Assembly (NCBI RefSeq): GCF_963677875.1
Contig: NZ_OY782565.1
Coordinates: 248,001-312,000 of the forward strand
Source of the DNA: Thiomicrorhabdus sp.
GTDB taxonomy: Bacteria > Pseudomonadota > Gammaproteobacteria > Thiomicrospirales > Thiomicrospiraceae
Direction: 5' to 3'
DNA length: 64,000 nucleotides
The position numbers and the translations under genes were made by a program. The notes beneath the pieces are model-generated. The model saw only the letters and a list, made by a program, of their open reading frames with translations, was not told the DNA's origin and did not search any database. Positions within the stretch are counted from its first letter, which is position 1. Every line of letters begins with the position of its first letter. Shown here piece after piece: positions 28,697-37,641 of this stretch.

Positions 28697-30373
28697 ATGT
28701 CAGATATTGAAATCGCCCATAACGCCAAGATGCGGCCGATCAGCCAACTTGCCGAAGAGCAGTACGGCATACCCCACGAGCATCTCGATCCTTACGGACA
28801 CTATAAAGCGAAGCTGTCGCTGGAATACGTCGACAGCCTGAGCCATAAAAGCGAAGAAGGTAAACTGATTCTGGTCACGGCGATCAGCCCGACTCCGGCC
28901 GGTGAAGGGAAAACCACCACCACTGTCGGACTGGGTGACGCCATGAACCGCCTCGGCAAAAAAACCATGATCTGCCTGCGCGAGCCGTCGCTGGGTCCCT
29001 GTTTCGGAATGAAAGGCGGAGCGGCCGGCGGCGGTTATTCGCAGGTAGTACCGATGGAGGACATCAATCTGCACTTTACCGGCGATTTCCATGCCATCGG
29101 CGTGGCCCACAACCTGTTGGCGGCAATGATCGACAACCATATCAACCACGGCAATGCTCTGGGAATCGATGCCCGTCGTATCAAATGGAAACGCGTCGTC
29201 GATATGAACGACCGCGCTCTGCGGGAAATCACCATCGGTCAGGGCGGCCCGGCCAACGGCTATCTGCGTGAAGACGGTTTCGACATCGTCGTCGCTTCGG
29301 AAGTCATGGCGATTCTCTGCCTGGCCACCAACCGCGCCGATCTGAAAGAACGCTTAGGGCGCATTATTATCGGTTATAAAACCGACCGGGTCACTCCCGT
29401 ATATGCCAGTGACCTGAAAGCTCACGGAGCCATGGCGGCACTGTTAAAAGACGCTATTAAACCAAACATCGTGCAAACGCTGGAAAACAATCTGGCGATT
29501 GTCCACGGCGGACCTTTTGCCAATATCGCACACGGCTGCAACTCGGTTACTGCCACCAAAACCGCCATGAAGCTGGCCGACTATACCGTCACCGAAGCCG
29601 GTTTCGGTGCCGATCTGGGTGCGGAAAAATTTCTCAGCATTAAATGCCGTTCGGCCAAAATCGCGCCTTCGGCTGTCGTGCTGGTAGCCACCGTCCGCGC
29701 TCTGAAATTCCACGGCGGCGTCGAACGTGATCACCTGAACCAGGAAAACCTGACGGCGTTAGAAAAAGGTTTCGCCAATTTGGAACGTCACTTGAAGAAC
29801 GTCACCCAGACCTACGGCCTGCCGTGCGTGGTATGCATTAACCACTTCACCTACGATTCCGACGACGAAACCGCCCTGTTGATTCAAAAATGTGAGGCGC
29901 TCGGCGTACGCTGCGTTGTTTCCAAACACTGGGCCGAAGGCGGCGCCGGAGCCGAAGAGCTGGCCAAAGCGGTTCTGGAAATCGTCGATCATCGCGACCC
30001 GGGCTTTGAATACGTCTACGACATCAACGCGCCGATCTGGGACAAGATCGAAACCATCGCCAGCAAAGTGTACGGTGCCGCCGGAATTACCGCCGGAACC
30101 AAGGTCAAAGAAGAGATTCAGCGTTTACAGGAACATTACGGCGACCTGCCGATCTGTATGGCGAAAACTCAGATGTCTTTTTCGACCGACCCGCATGCCA
30201 AAGGCGCGCCTAGCGGGCATACCGTTGAAATCAGCGACATCAAACTGGAAAACGGCGCCGGCTTTATCGTTGCCATCGCCGGCAATATGATGACCATGCC
30301 GGGGCTGCCGAAAGTACCGACTGCCGAACGCATCGATATCGACGACGAAGGTGTGATTACCGGTCTTTTCTAA
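28697..30373 (+). CDS. fhs: Formate-tetrahydrofolate ligase
   Basis: A 558-aa enzyme with the ATP-binding [18 protein letters not shown] motif, [23 protein letters not shown], and the C-terminal [20 protein letters not shown] and [14 protein letters not shown] segments. It makes 10-formyl-THF from formate and THF using ATP. Its place directly after glcDEF suggests one-carbon units are fed into, or recovered from, glycine/serine interconversion during glycolate salvage. A strong terminator follows. Confidence 0.96.
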   Translation: MSDIEIAHNAKMRPISQLAEEQYGIPHEHLDPYGHYKAKLSLEYVDSLSHKSEEGKLILVTAISPTPAGEGKTTTTVGLGDAMNRLGKKTMICLREPSLGPCFGMKGGAAGGGYSQVVPMEDINLHFTGDFHAIGVAHNLLAAMIDNHINHGNALGIDARRIKWKRVVDMNDRALREITIGQGGPANGYLREDGFDIVVASEVMAILCLATNRADLKERLGRIIIGYKTDRVTPVYASDLKAHGAMAALLKDAIKPNIVQTLENNLAIVHGGPFANIAHGCNSVTATKTAMKLADYTVTEAGFGADLGAEKFLSIKCRSAKIAPSAVVLVATVRALKFHGGVERDHLNQENLTALEKGFANLERHLKNVTQTYGLPCVVCINHFTYDSDDETALLIQKCEALGVRCVVSKHWAEGGAGAEELAKAVLEIVDHRDPGFEYVYDINAPIWDKIETIASKVYGAAGITAGTKVKEEIQRLQEHYGDLPICMAKTQMSFSTDPHAKGAPSGHTVEISDIKLENGAGFIVAIAGNMMTMPGLPKVPTAERIDIDDEGVITGLF

Positions 30374-30436
30374 ACATTACTTCCCGAGAACGCCCTTCTC
30401 TTCCTCAGAAGGTTTCGCATGACTCCCGACCGGTTT

Positions 30437-30466
30437 AACGCCTCCGTTTTATGAGGCGTTTTTATT
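30437..30466 (+). terminator. Rho-independent terminator after fhs
   Basis: Perfect 8-bp arms AACGCCTC / GAGGCGTT with an 8-nt loop are followed by TTTTATTT, ending the glcDEF-fhs operon. Confidence 0.85.
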
Positions 30467-30565
30467 TACAGCCATTAAAGCACTTAATTTCAATCTTTCC
30501 TAAAAACTCCGCAAAAACGGATTCAGTATAATGTCTGAATTTACAATGCAAACGGATCAAAGAGC

Positions 30566-31543
30566 GTGTCGGACTCAAGCAATCACACCCTATCGCAGCG
30601 TTTTCAAAGCCTTCAGGCGCACATTAATCAACACATTATCGGCCAGCCGCATCTGACCGAACGCATGTTGATCGCCCTGCTGTCTGACGGCCATCTACTG
30701 GTTGAAGGTCCTCCGGGTCTGGCAAAAACCAAAGCGATCAAAATTCTCTCCGACCTGCTGGAAGGCTCCTTTCACCGCATCCAGTTCACTCCCGATCTAC
30801 TGCCTTCCGATATTACCGGAACCGACATCTACCGCCCCGAAAGCGGCATGTTCGAATTCCAGGCGGGACCGATTTTTCATAATCTGATCCTTGCGGATGA
30901 GATCAACCGTGCGCCGGCCAAAGTCCAGGCCGCTCTGTTGGAAGCCATGGCCGAAGGTCAGGTCAGTGTCGGCCAGCGCAGCATGCCGATGCAGCCGCTG
31001 TTTATGGTCATGGCAACCCAGAACCCGCTGGAGCAGGAAGGAACGTACCCCCTGCCGGAAGCGCAATTGGATCGCTTTATGCTTCACGTCAAGGTCGACT
31101 ATCCGGATGCCGCCAGCGAACTGAGGATTCTTGAGCTGGTGGAACAGGAAGCGCGTCACGAAGACGGCGAATCTTTCGAACCGATCTCGCAGCAGGATCT
31201 GTTTGCCGCCCGTAATGAAATTCTCAATCTGCACATGGCGGATTCAGTGAAAACCTATCTGGTCGAACTGATCGTCGCCAGCCGTCAGCCGCAAGCCTAC
31301 CAGAACGATCTTGCAGATTTGATCGCCGTCGGCGTCAGCCCGCGCGCCACCATTGCCTTATCACGTTGCGCAAGAGCTTATGCCTGGCTCCGAGGCCAGG
31401 AATACGTCACTCCCGAACATGTGCAGGCGGTGGTTCACGACGTTTTCCGTCACCGTCTGATCCTCAATTTCGAAGCCCAGGCGCAAGGCATCGACGCTGA
31501 CGCCATCGTTGATCGGCTGTTGCAGCTGGTACCGATTACCTGA
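30566..31543 (+). CDS. MoxR-family AAA+ ATPase
   Basis: A 325-aa AAA+ protein with Walker A GPPGLAKT (residues 48-55), Walker B LILADEINRA (Asp111-Glu112), sensor 1 MVMATQNPLEQEGTYPLPEAQLDRF and an AAA lid. MoxR ATPases work as chaperones with von Willebrand A proteins. It heads an operon with DUF58, DUF4381, two VWA proteins and BatD, which is the standard MoxR/Bat arrangement linked to envelope or stress tolerance. The start is GTG (VSDSSNH). Confidence 0.92.
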   Translation: MSDSSNHTLSQRFQSLQAHINQHIIGQPHLTERMLIALLSDGHLLVEGPPGLAKTKAIKILSDLLEGSFHRIQFTPDLLPSDITGTDIYRPESGMFEFQAGPIFHNLILADEINRAPAKVQAALLEAMAEGQVSVGQRSMPMQPLFMVMATQNPLEQEGTYPLPEAQLDRFMLHVKVDYPDAASELRILELVEQEARHEDGESFEPISQQDLFAARNEILNLHMADSVKTYLVELIVASRQPQAYQNDLADLIAVGVSPRATIALSRCARAYAWLRGQEYVTPEHVQAVVHDVFRHRLILNFEAQAQGIDADAIVDRLLQLVPIT

Positions 31544-31559
31544 GCGGGAGCTGAAAAAC

Positions 31560-32474
31560 ATGTCGACGCTCTATTCCGATATCGGCGAATTGAACGCTTT
31601 ACGGTTTCACGTGAAGCAGAAAAAACTCGTGCCTTTACAGCAACTTCTGGCGAGAAATACCGGCGATCATCACGCTTTGCGCAAGGGGCGAGGCATGACC
31701 TTCAGCGAAGTGCGTCAGTATCAGCCGGGCGACGATGTGCGGCATATCGACTGGCGCGTCACTGCACGCACTCAGAAGGTTCACACCAAGGTATTTACCG
31801 AAGAGCATGAAAGGCCGACCGTGCTGGTTACCGAACAATCTGCGGCACTGTTTTTCGGTTCCAAAGTGCGTTTAAAAAGCGCTCAGGCATTGAATATCGC
31901 CGCTCTGATCGGCTGGACCGCCTTGCAGCAGCACGAACGCATCGGTGGCTTATGCTTCCGTGGCGACCGACATCACTGGATCGCTCCGAACCGACCGCAA
32001 CATTCTCTGCTGCAGTTTCTCGAAGCGGCCGTCGATCTGCAAAAGGGACTCAAACGCCCGGGAGCCTGTCCGAATGTCTTCTGGCATCAGAGCCTGAAAC
32101 AACTGACACAAACCGTCAAACCCGGCAGCCAGCTGTTTCTGATCGGCGACCTGCTCGACTTCGACAGCCAGGCCTTTGAATGGATTAAAAAACTGCGCAG
32201 TCACAATGAAATCACCGCCATTCACGTATTCGATCCGTTGGAAAAACAGCTGCCGAAAAGCGGTTGGCTCAGTCTGGCCCGTTCGTTCATCAGCGACGAT
32301 CTGTTGCGTCTTGACAGCTTTAGAGACCAGACGCGAGAAGAATATTCTCAAGGTTATCAAGCCCGCTGGCAAAACTGCAAACAGGGCTTCAGAGCGCTGG
32401 CAATTCCACTGATTGAAGTCGGCACCGACGAATCACCCTTGAAAAGCCTGATGCAACAAAACGTCATTCATTAG
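31560..32474 (+). CDS. DUF58 family protein
   Basis: A 304-aa protein with the DUF58 signature GMTFSEVRQYQPGDDVRHIDWRVTARTQKVHTKVFTEEHERP, which carries the conserved G-D-D-V-R-x-I-D-W. Its fold relates to VWA domains. ATG 31560 was chosen because GGGAG lies just upstream; the longer frame overlaps moxR. The role in the complex is unknown. A parS-like site lies inside the coding sequence (31603-31618). Confidence 0.88.
   Translation: MSTLYSDIGELNALRFHVKQKKLVPLQQLLARNTGDHHALRKGRGMTFSEVRQYQPGDDVRHIDWRVTARTQKVHTKVFTEEHERPTVLVTEQSAALFFGSKVRLKSAQALNIAALIGWTALQQHERIGGLCFRGDRHHWIAPNRPQHSLLQFLEAAVDLQKGLKRPGACPNVFWHQSLKQLTQTVKPGSQLFLIGDLLDFDSQAFEWIKKLRSHNEITAIHVFDPLEKQLPKSGWLSLARSFISDDLLRLDSFRDQTREEYSQGYQARWQNCKQGFRALAIPLIEVGTDESPLKSLMQQNVIH
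31603..31618. other. parS-like ParB site 2
   Basis: Bases 31604-31617 read GTTTCACGTGAAGC, one mismatch from the palindromic parS core GTTTCACGTGAAAC. It is embedded in the DUF58 coding sequence (codons for RFHVKQ). On its own it is weaker than the other three sites. Confidence 0.5.
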
Positions 32475-32495
32475 AAGAGACCAACCGACACACTT

Positions 32496-32985
32496 ATGCC
32501 AAATCCGATTGACCCGCAACTGTTGAACCAACTGCATGACATCCAATTGCCGCAGGCAATCGGCTGGTGGCCGCTGGCGTTCAGCTGGTGGATTCTGATT
32601 CTGAGTATCACCTCGATCATCATCGGCGTCGCCTGGTATATCCGCGAACAGCGGCGACGCAATGCCTACCGTCGCGAAGCCTTGAAAAAAACTGCATCTG
32701 ATCCAAAACGAAGCCTTGCATCCGGCGGAAAAAATCGCCCTGATGAATGCCCTGTTAAAACAAGTTGCCCTGACCACTTACGGACGCATGGAAGTCGCCG
32801 CCTTGCAACAACAGGCCTGGCTGGATTTTCTACATCAGAAAGCCAGTTACATCAACCAGCCGGACTGTCTGGCCGACTGTCTTCAAAAAGCTTATGCCGG
32901 GCCGGTCGGCGCCGATATCGAACACTTTCAGATCGAAAACTGCGCGCGCTATTTCGCAAAGTGGATCAAGGGGCATCACCAATGA
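32496..32985 (+). CDS. DUF4381 membrane protein, frameshifted in a poly-A run
   Basis: Residues 1-66 (MPNPIDPQLLNQLHDIQLPQ..., a membrane helix WILILSITSIIIGVAWYI and a basic stretch) are the DUF4381 start. After the run of seven A at 32685-32691 the matching continuation KKLHLIQNEALHPAEKIALMNALLKQ lies in another frame and runs to the stop at 32983-32985. That continuation overlaps the next ATG by 4 bp. With six A the two halves join into a normal protein of about 162 aa. As written, the first frame instead runs on into the VWA gene, producing a spurious fusion. Sequencing error is the simplest cause; real mutation or slippage remain possible. Confidence 0.75.
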
Positions 32986-33992
32986 CCCTGCTACAGAATT
33001 TCAGCCAATTCGATCTGATCTGGCCCTGGATGCTGGCATTTTTGCCGGTGCCGTGGATCATTCGCCTGCTGATTAAAAGCGTGGAAAAACGCCAGTCTCC
33101 GCTGCTGGCTCCGCAGATCGTCGCCCGTTTGGAAGACGACCTCAAGGCAACACAGTGGGTGCAGCCGGAAGTGCGTTCCAGACGCATTCCGTTTTTGTAT
33201 GCGCTCTTGTGGCTGTTACTGATTTTTGCCGCCAGTCGCCCGGTCTGGTATCTGCAGCCGGCTCCTTTTACTTTCAGCGGCAAGGAGTTAATGCTGGCAG
33301 TTGATCTATCGGGCAGCATGCGCAAAGGCGACATGTATCTCAACGGTCAGGAAGTGAGCCGTCTGGTCGCCGTCAAAGCCGTGGTATCACGCTTTATCGA
33401 ACAGCGAAAAGGCGACCGCATGGGACTGGTGGTATTTGCCGATCAAGCCTTTCTTCTCAGCCCTTTGACCTATGATCTACAGACCGTCAAAACCCTGCTC
33501 AACGAAAGTGAAATCGGCATGGCCGGTACCAACACCGCGATCGGCGATGCGATCGGCCTGACACTCAAGCATCTGCAACAGGCGCAACGCAGCCATGCGG
33601 TTATTATCTTACTGACCGACGGTTCCAACACCGGCGGTATCGATCCGCTCGAAGCGGCCGCCAAAGCCGAAGAAATGGGGGTCAAAATCTACACCATCGG
33701 CGTAGGAAAAACCGAAGATCGTCACGGTCTGGATCGCTTCCTGAACCAGAAGCCAGACATCGATATCGACAGCTTGCAACGTATCGCCGAACGGACCGGC
33801 GGCCAGTTTTATCAGGCCAACGACAGCGAGCAGCTGGGACAGATTTATCAGCATATCAACCAGCTCGAGTCCAGCGAACACGATGTTTTCAGCTATCATA
33901 TCCGTACCGAGCTTTACGTCTGGCCACTGGGCAGCGCCCTGCTGTTAAGCATGCTGCTTGCCGCACTGTGGCTACGACGGGCGGAGGTATAG
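32982..33992 (+). CDS. BatA-like VWA-domain membrane protein
   Basis: A 336-aa protein with N-terminal helices (residues 13-30 and 70-86), then a von Willebrand A domain with the MIDAS motif DLSGS (Asp108, Ser110, Ser112), GTNTAIGDAIG and LLTDGSNTGG. A C-terminal membrane helix (LYVWPLGSALLLSMLLAALWL) follows. The ATG overlaps the DUF4381 stop (ATGA). It is the BatA position of the MoxR operon, expected to sit in the inner membrane with its VWA domain outside. Confidence 0.9.
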   Translation: MTLLQNFSQFDLIWPWMLAFLPVPWIIRLLIKSVEKRQSPLLAPQIVARLEDDLKATQWVQPEVRSRRIPFLYALLWLLLIFAASRPVWYLQPAPFTFSGKELMLAVDLSGSMRKGDMYLNGQEVSRLVAVKAVVSRFIEQRKGDRMGLVVFADQAFLLSPLTYDLQTVKTLLNESEIGMAGTNTAIGDAIGLTLKHLQQAQRSHAVIILLTDGSNTGGIDPLEAAAKAEEMGVKIYTIGVGKTEDRHGLDRFLNQKPDIDIDSLQRIAERTGGQFYQANDSEQLGQIYQHINQLESSEHDVFSYHIRTELYVWPLGSALLLSMLLAALWLRRAEV

Positions 33993-33993
33993 C

Positions 33994-35976
33994 ATGGAAC
34001 TGCAACTGCTCCGACCCTGGTGGCTCCTCGCATGGCTTCCGGCTCTCTGGCTGCTTTGGAAAATCTGGCATCTACAACTGGGGCAAAATGGCTGGCAGCG
34101 CCTGATTGCACCGCAGTTCCATTCTTTGCTCCTCGGCGATCAGCACAACCGCCCGAATGACAGCCTGCAAAAACTGATGGTTTTCGCCTTGGGACTGGTG
34201 TGGTTTTTCCTGATTCTGACGCTGGCCGGGCCGTCGCTTAAATCCGTTAAAATTCCCGCGCAGAAAAGCCAGCAGGGAACGGTGATTCTCCTCGATCTGT
34301 CGCTGTCGATGCTGGCGCAGGATTTGCAACCGAATCGCTTGAAACAAGCCGAATTCAAGATCGTCGACCTGCTGCATAAACATCCGGAACTGGCCGTCGG
34401 CCTGGTCGGGTATGCCGGTTCGGCACACACCATCAGTCCGATTTCCGAAGACAACCGAACTCTGCTTGGACTGCTACCGGCGCTCAACCCTTTGTACATG
34501 CCGAGTTACGGTTCCGATCCTTTGCTCGGATTCCAACAGGCCAAGCAACTTCTGGATGGCGCTCATGTCACTCAGGGACACCTGATCTGGATTACCGACG
34601 ATATCGAACAAGCACAGGTGCAGGATGTGATCGACTGGATTAAAAATACCCCCTACAGCCTGAGCATTGTCGGTGTCGGCACAACCGAAGGTGCCCCGGT
34701 GCCGTTGCCTGATGGTGGATTTCTAAAAAATTCGCAGGGTACTCTGGTTCTCCCGGCTGTTCCGGAGCAACGTCTTGCCGCCGTCAGCCGTCAGATGGAC
34801 GCCCGTTTCCAGCTGCTTAATCCGGCGCAGGAAGCCTTGGACAAACTGTTACCGCCAATCAGCGCGACAGCCAAACTGGAAGACAAAGACGATAAATCGT
34901 TAAAAATCCCTCTGGATGAAGGGCCTTTCCTCTTGCTGATTCTGCTGCCGTTTATTGCACTTTTCTACCGTCGCGGCGTCATTTTCGCCTGGCTGCTGTT
35001 CGCCTGTTTGCCTGTTGGTATGCTGTGGAGTGACCCGACGATGGCCCAGCCTTCCCTCTCGGAGTTTTCCGACGTCTTTCAGTCTCCTGATCAGCAAGCC
35101 TACAAAGCCTGGGAGAAGCAAAACTACGCCGCGGCCGAAGCTCTGTTTGAAAATAAGCAGTGGCGTGCCAGCTCGCTGTATCGCCTGGGTCGCTACAAAG
35201 AAGCCGCCCACCTGTTCTCTTTGGATCACAGCGCTCAGGGTCACTATAATCGCGGCAACGCGCTCGCCAGAAGCGGGCAGTTGCAGGAAGCCGCCAAAGC
35301 GTACCGCCAGGCTCTGAAGCAACAGACGGATTTTAAAGAAGCCGAAGACAATCTGGCGCTGATCGAGTCGCTGTTGAACCAGCAACAACAAGCGCAGGAT
35401 AGCGGCACGGACGACCGGCAATCTCCGCCGCAATCCCCTGCACAAAACAGTGATAAGGAAGAAAAGAAGGCCGCGCAGAAAAAAACCGACGAAACCAAGC
35501 GGAGAGAACAACAGACCGGAAATCAAACTTCCCAATCTGCTAACTCGTCATCCGAAGAGCAGAATTCGCAAAAAGCATCTGACAGCCAGTCAAAAGATTC
35601 AGCACAAAATGCCTCTTCCGATTCCGGACAACAGGGTGAAGAACAAAGTGGCAAACCAAGCGATGGAAAAACCGGTGGCAGTGCCGATGCAGCCTCCGAC
35701 GCATCTTCCGACTCCGACGAAAACCCATCCGCCTCCGGAGACGCTCATCGCGATGAGAAAGATCCAAATCAGCAACCGGAACTCGGCGGAGCCAGTCGGA
35801 TGGATGACAATGAAAACGGCCAGCAACTTTCCCGAGAGCAGCGTGAAAAACTCCAGGCAACACAAAACTGGCTGCAGCAGATTCCCGACGAGCCGCAAAA
35901 ATTCCTGCAGCGGAAATTCGAATACCAATATCAGCAATCGCCTTCCCAGGGATCGCCGTCCGATAAAGTGTGGTAA
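33994..35976 (+). CDS. BatB/BatC-like VWA and TPR protein
   Basis: A 660-aa protein. Residues 10-80 carry two membrane helices. The VWA domain has MIDAS DLSLS (Asp101, Ser103, Ser105) and WITDDIEQ. Two further helices near residues 310-345 lead to a TPR region (YKAWEKQNYAAAEALFENKQW, YNRGNALARSGQLQEAAKAYRQAL). A long low-complexity tail of Gln, Ser, Asp and Lys follows, ending in a conserved RKFEYQYQQ-type end. This joins BatB and BatC functions in one chain. ATG 33994 was chosen 2 bp after the batA stop; the frame is open 12 codons earlier. Confidence 0.88.
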   Translation: MELQLLRPWWLLAWLPALWLLWKIWHLQLGQNGWQRLIAPQFHSLLLGDQHNRPNDSLQKLMVFALGLVWFFLILTLAGPSLKSVKIPAQKSQQGTVILLDLSLSMLAQDLQPNRLKQAEFKIVDLLHKHPELAVGLVGYAGSAHTISPISEDNRTLLGLLPALNPLYMPSYGSDPLLGFQQAKQLLDGAHVTQGHLIWITDDIEQAQVQDVIDWIKNTPYSLSIVGVGTTEGAPVPLPDGGFLKNSQGTLVLPAVPEQRLAAVSRQMDARFQLLNPAQEALDKLLPPISATAKLEDKDDKSLKIPLDEGPFLLLILLPFIALFYRRGVIFAWLLFACLPVGMLWSDPTMAQPSLSEFSDVFQSPDQQAYKAWEKQNYAAAEALFENKQWRASSLYRLGRYKEAAHLFSLDHSAQGHYNRGNALARSGQLQEAAKAYRQALKQQTDFKEAEDNLALIESLLNQQQQAQDSGTDDRQSPPQSPAQNSDKEEKKAAQKKTDETKRREQQTGNQTSQSANSSSEEQNSQKASDSQSKDSAQNASSDSGQQGEEQSGKPSDGKTGGSADAASDASSDSDENPSASGDAHRDEKDPNQQPELGGASRMDDNENGQQLSREQREKLQATQNWLQQIPDEPQKFLQRKFEYQYQQSPSQGSPSDKVW

Positions 35977-35983
35977 CCATTCT

Positions 35984-37609
35984 ATGAACCTCAGACCCTA
36001 CTCGAAACAACTGACCGTTTTTTTGATCAGCGCCTTACTCAGCTGGGCGGCGCTTGCCGACAGTGTCACCGTTCACAGTGATCGACAAACCATCGAGATG
36101 GGCGATATTCTGACCTTATGGATCGATACGGATTTTGCCACCCATGGACAGCAACCGGATCTGTCGGTGCTGGAAGACCAGTTTCAAGTCTTAAATTCTC
36201 AGCAAAGCAATCACCTTGAGGTCATCAACGGCAAAATGTCGGCTCGAACGCGCTGGCAGGTGGAACTCTTACCAAAACAGATCGGTGAGCTGATGATTCC
36301 ACCGATCAAAGTCGATGCCATCAGTAGCCAGCCCTATAAAGTTCAAGTCACCAAAGCCGCAAAAACCGGCGCTCTCAAGCCCTATTTCATGGAAGCGACT
36401 CTGAGCAGGCAACAAGCGTATGTGCAGGAAGAAGTTCTGTATACCCTGCGTTTCTATTATCAGGGGCGTTTGATTTCCGGAAATGTCACGCCGGTCGAAT
36501 TCGGCTCGGCGCTGGTGAATAAGATCAAGGATCAGGCCGTTTTCCAAAAATACATCAACGGCCAGCCCTATACAGTGTACGAATGGGTTTATGCTTTTTT
36601 CCCGCAGGCCAGCGGGCGCAAAACCATTCCTGCGGTTGAATTCAACGGCGTCATTCAGACAAGAGGCAGACAAAAGTCGATCCGCCAGGTTTCCAAACCA
36701 CAGAATCTGCAAGTGCTGGGTGCTGAACAGAACCCCAACGGCCAGACGCCTTGGCTGCCGGCACAGGATTTGAAACTCCAGGCCACACTGGAACAACCGA
36801 AACAAGCTCTGAGAGTCGGCGACAGCTTAAGCCGCACCCTCGTCTTAAAAGCCACCGGTTTGAAATCCTCGCAACTGGTCAACTTGAAAACCGACGATGG
36901 CGAAGGCTTCAAGCTCTATGCAGAACCGCCAAAACGGGAAGAAACGATCGAACAGAACCATGTTGTCAGCCGTTTGATTCAGGCACAGACATTGATTCTG
37001 ACCAAAGCCGGGGAAATCACGATCCCGGGGCAAAGCGTCACCTGGTGGAATCCGCGTACAAACACCTTCGAGCAAGCTTCGCTGCAACCGCAGACCATCG
37101 AAGTGCTTCCGGCAAAGAACACGCCTCAAGCAGGCGACTTGCCGACCGAAACATTTCCTGGAGCCGTTCCACGTGAAACGGCGCCATCCGGTAACGGGCT
37201 GTGGCCCGCTTTAAGCGCCGCTTTTGCGCTTCTCTGGATACTTACTTTGCTCTATGCTTTGAAAATCCGTCGCCAGCGGCAAACGGAACCCCTTCCTGCA
37301 CGGGAAAAAGAGGTCTCTGCAAAGCAAAATGACACTGAATGGTGTCAAATGCCTGCACGTCCTTTTTACAATGAATTACGAAAGCGCCTGCGTGAACAGG
37401 GATGCATGCAAACCACTCAGCTTGACAACCCTGAACTCACCCGGCTGATTAGCGAACTCGAAGCACATTTGTTCTTCGGCAAGAACCTTCAGGACGACTG
37501 CATTGAAAAAATCTGTCACACTTTTCATAGAGCGTCAAAACCCGCCCGCAACCAAACTGAAAATAGCCAACTGGCGCAGCTCTACGGCCGTACAATAGAT
37601 TCAAACTGA
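35984..37609 (+). CDS. BatD family protein
   Basis: A 541-aa protein with a signal peptide (LTVFLISALLSWAALADS), then SVTVHSDRQTIEMGDILTLWI, the beginning typical of BatD, several beta-rich repeats, and a C-terminal helix (LWPALSAAFALLWILTLLYALKI) with a cytosolic tail. It closes the MoxR/Bat operon. ATG 35984 was chosen since the open frame upstream only shadows the previous gene. A parS-like site falls inside the gene at 37165-37180. Confidence 0.88.
   Translation: MNLRPYSKQLTVFLISALLSWAALADSVTVHSDRQTIEMGDILTLWIDTDFATHGQQPDLSVLEDQFQVLNSQQSNHLEVINGKMSARTRWQVELLPKQIGELMIPPIKVDAISSQPYKVQVTKAAKTGALKPYFMEATLSRQQAYVQEEVLYTLRFYYQGRLISGNVTPVEFGSALVNKIKDQAVFQKYINGQPYTVYEWVYAFFPQASGRKTIPAVEFNGVIQTRGRQKSIRQVSKPQNLQVLGAEQNPNGQTPWLPAQDLKLQATLEQPKQALRVGDSLSRTLVLKATGLKSSQLVNLKTDDGEGFKLYAEPPKREETIEQNHVVSRLIQAQTLILTKAGEITIPGQSVTWWNPRTNTFEQASLQPQTIEVLPAKNTPQAGDLPTETFPGAVPRETAPSGNGLWPALSAAFALLWILTLLYALKIRRQRQTEPLPAREKEVSAKQNDTEWCQMPARPFYNELRKRLREQGCMQTTQLDNPELTRLISELEAHLFFGKNLQDDCIEKICHTFHRASKPARNQTENSQLAQLYGRTIDSN
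37165..37180. other. parS-like ParB site 3
   Basis: Bases 37166-37179 read GTTCCACGTGAAAC, matching the relaxed parS core GTTNCACGTGNAAC used across bacteria. It lies in the batD coding sequence and is identical to the site at 51840. Confidence 0.7.
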
Positions 37610-37641
37610 TCACTCTGGCTCAGGCACAACAGGAGAAGGCG

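Noticed and set aside
32496..33992. A single 498-aa DUF4381-VWA fusion protein
   Set aside because: The middle part is in the wrong frame. The DUF4381 continuation is found in another frame and the VWA gene has its own ATG overlapping the true stop.
35450..35983. N-terminal extension of BatD
   Set aside because: It shadows the low-complexity end of the preceding gene; a signal peptide begins exactly at ATG 35984.
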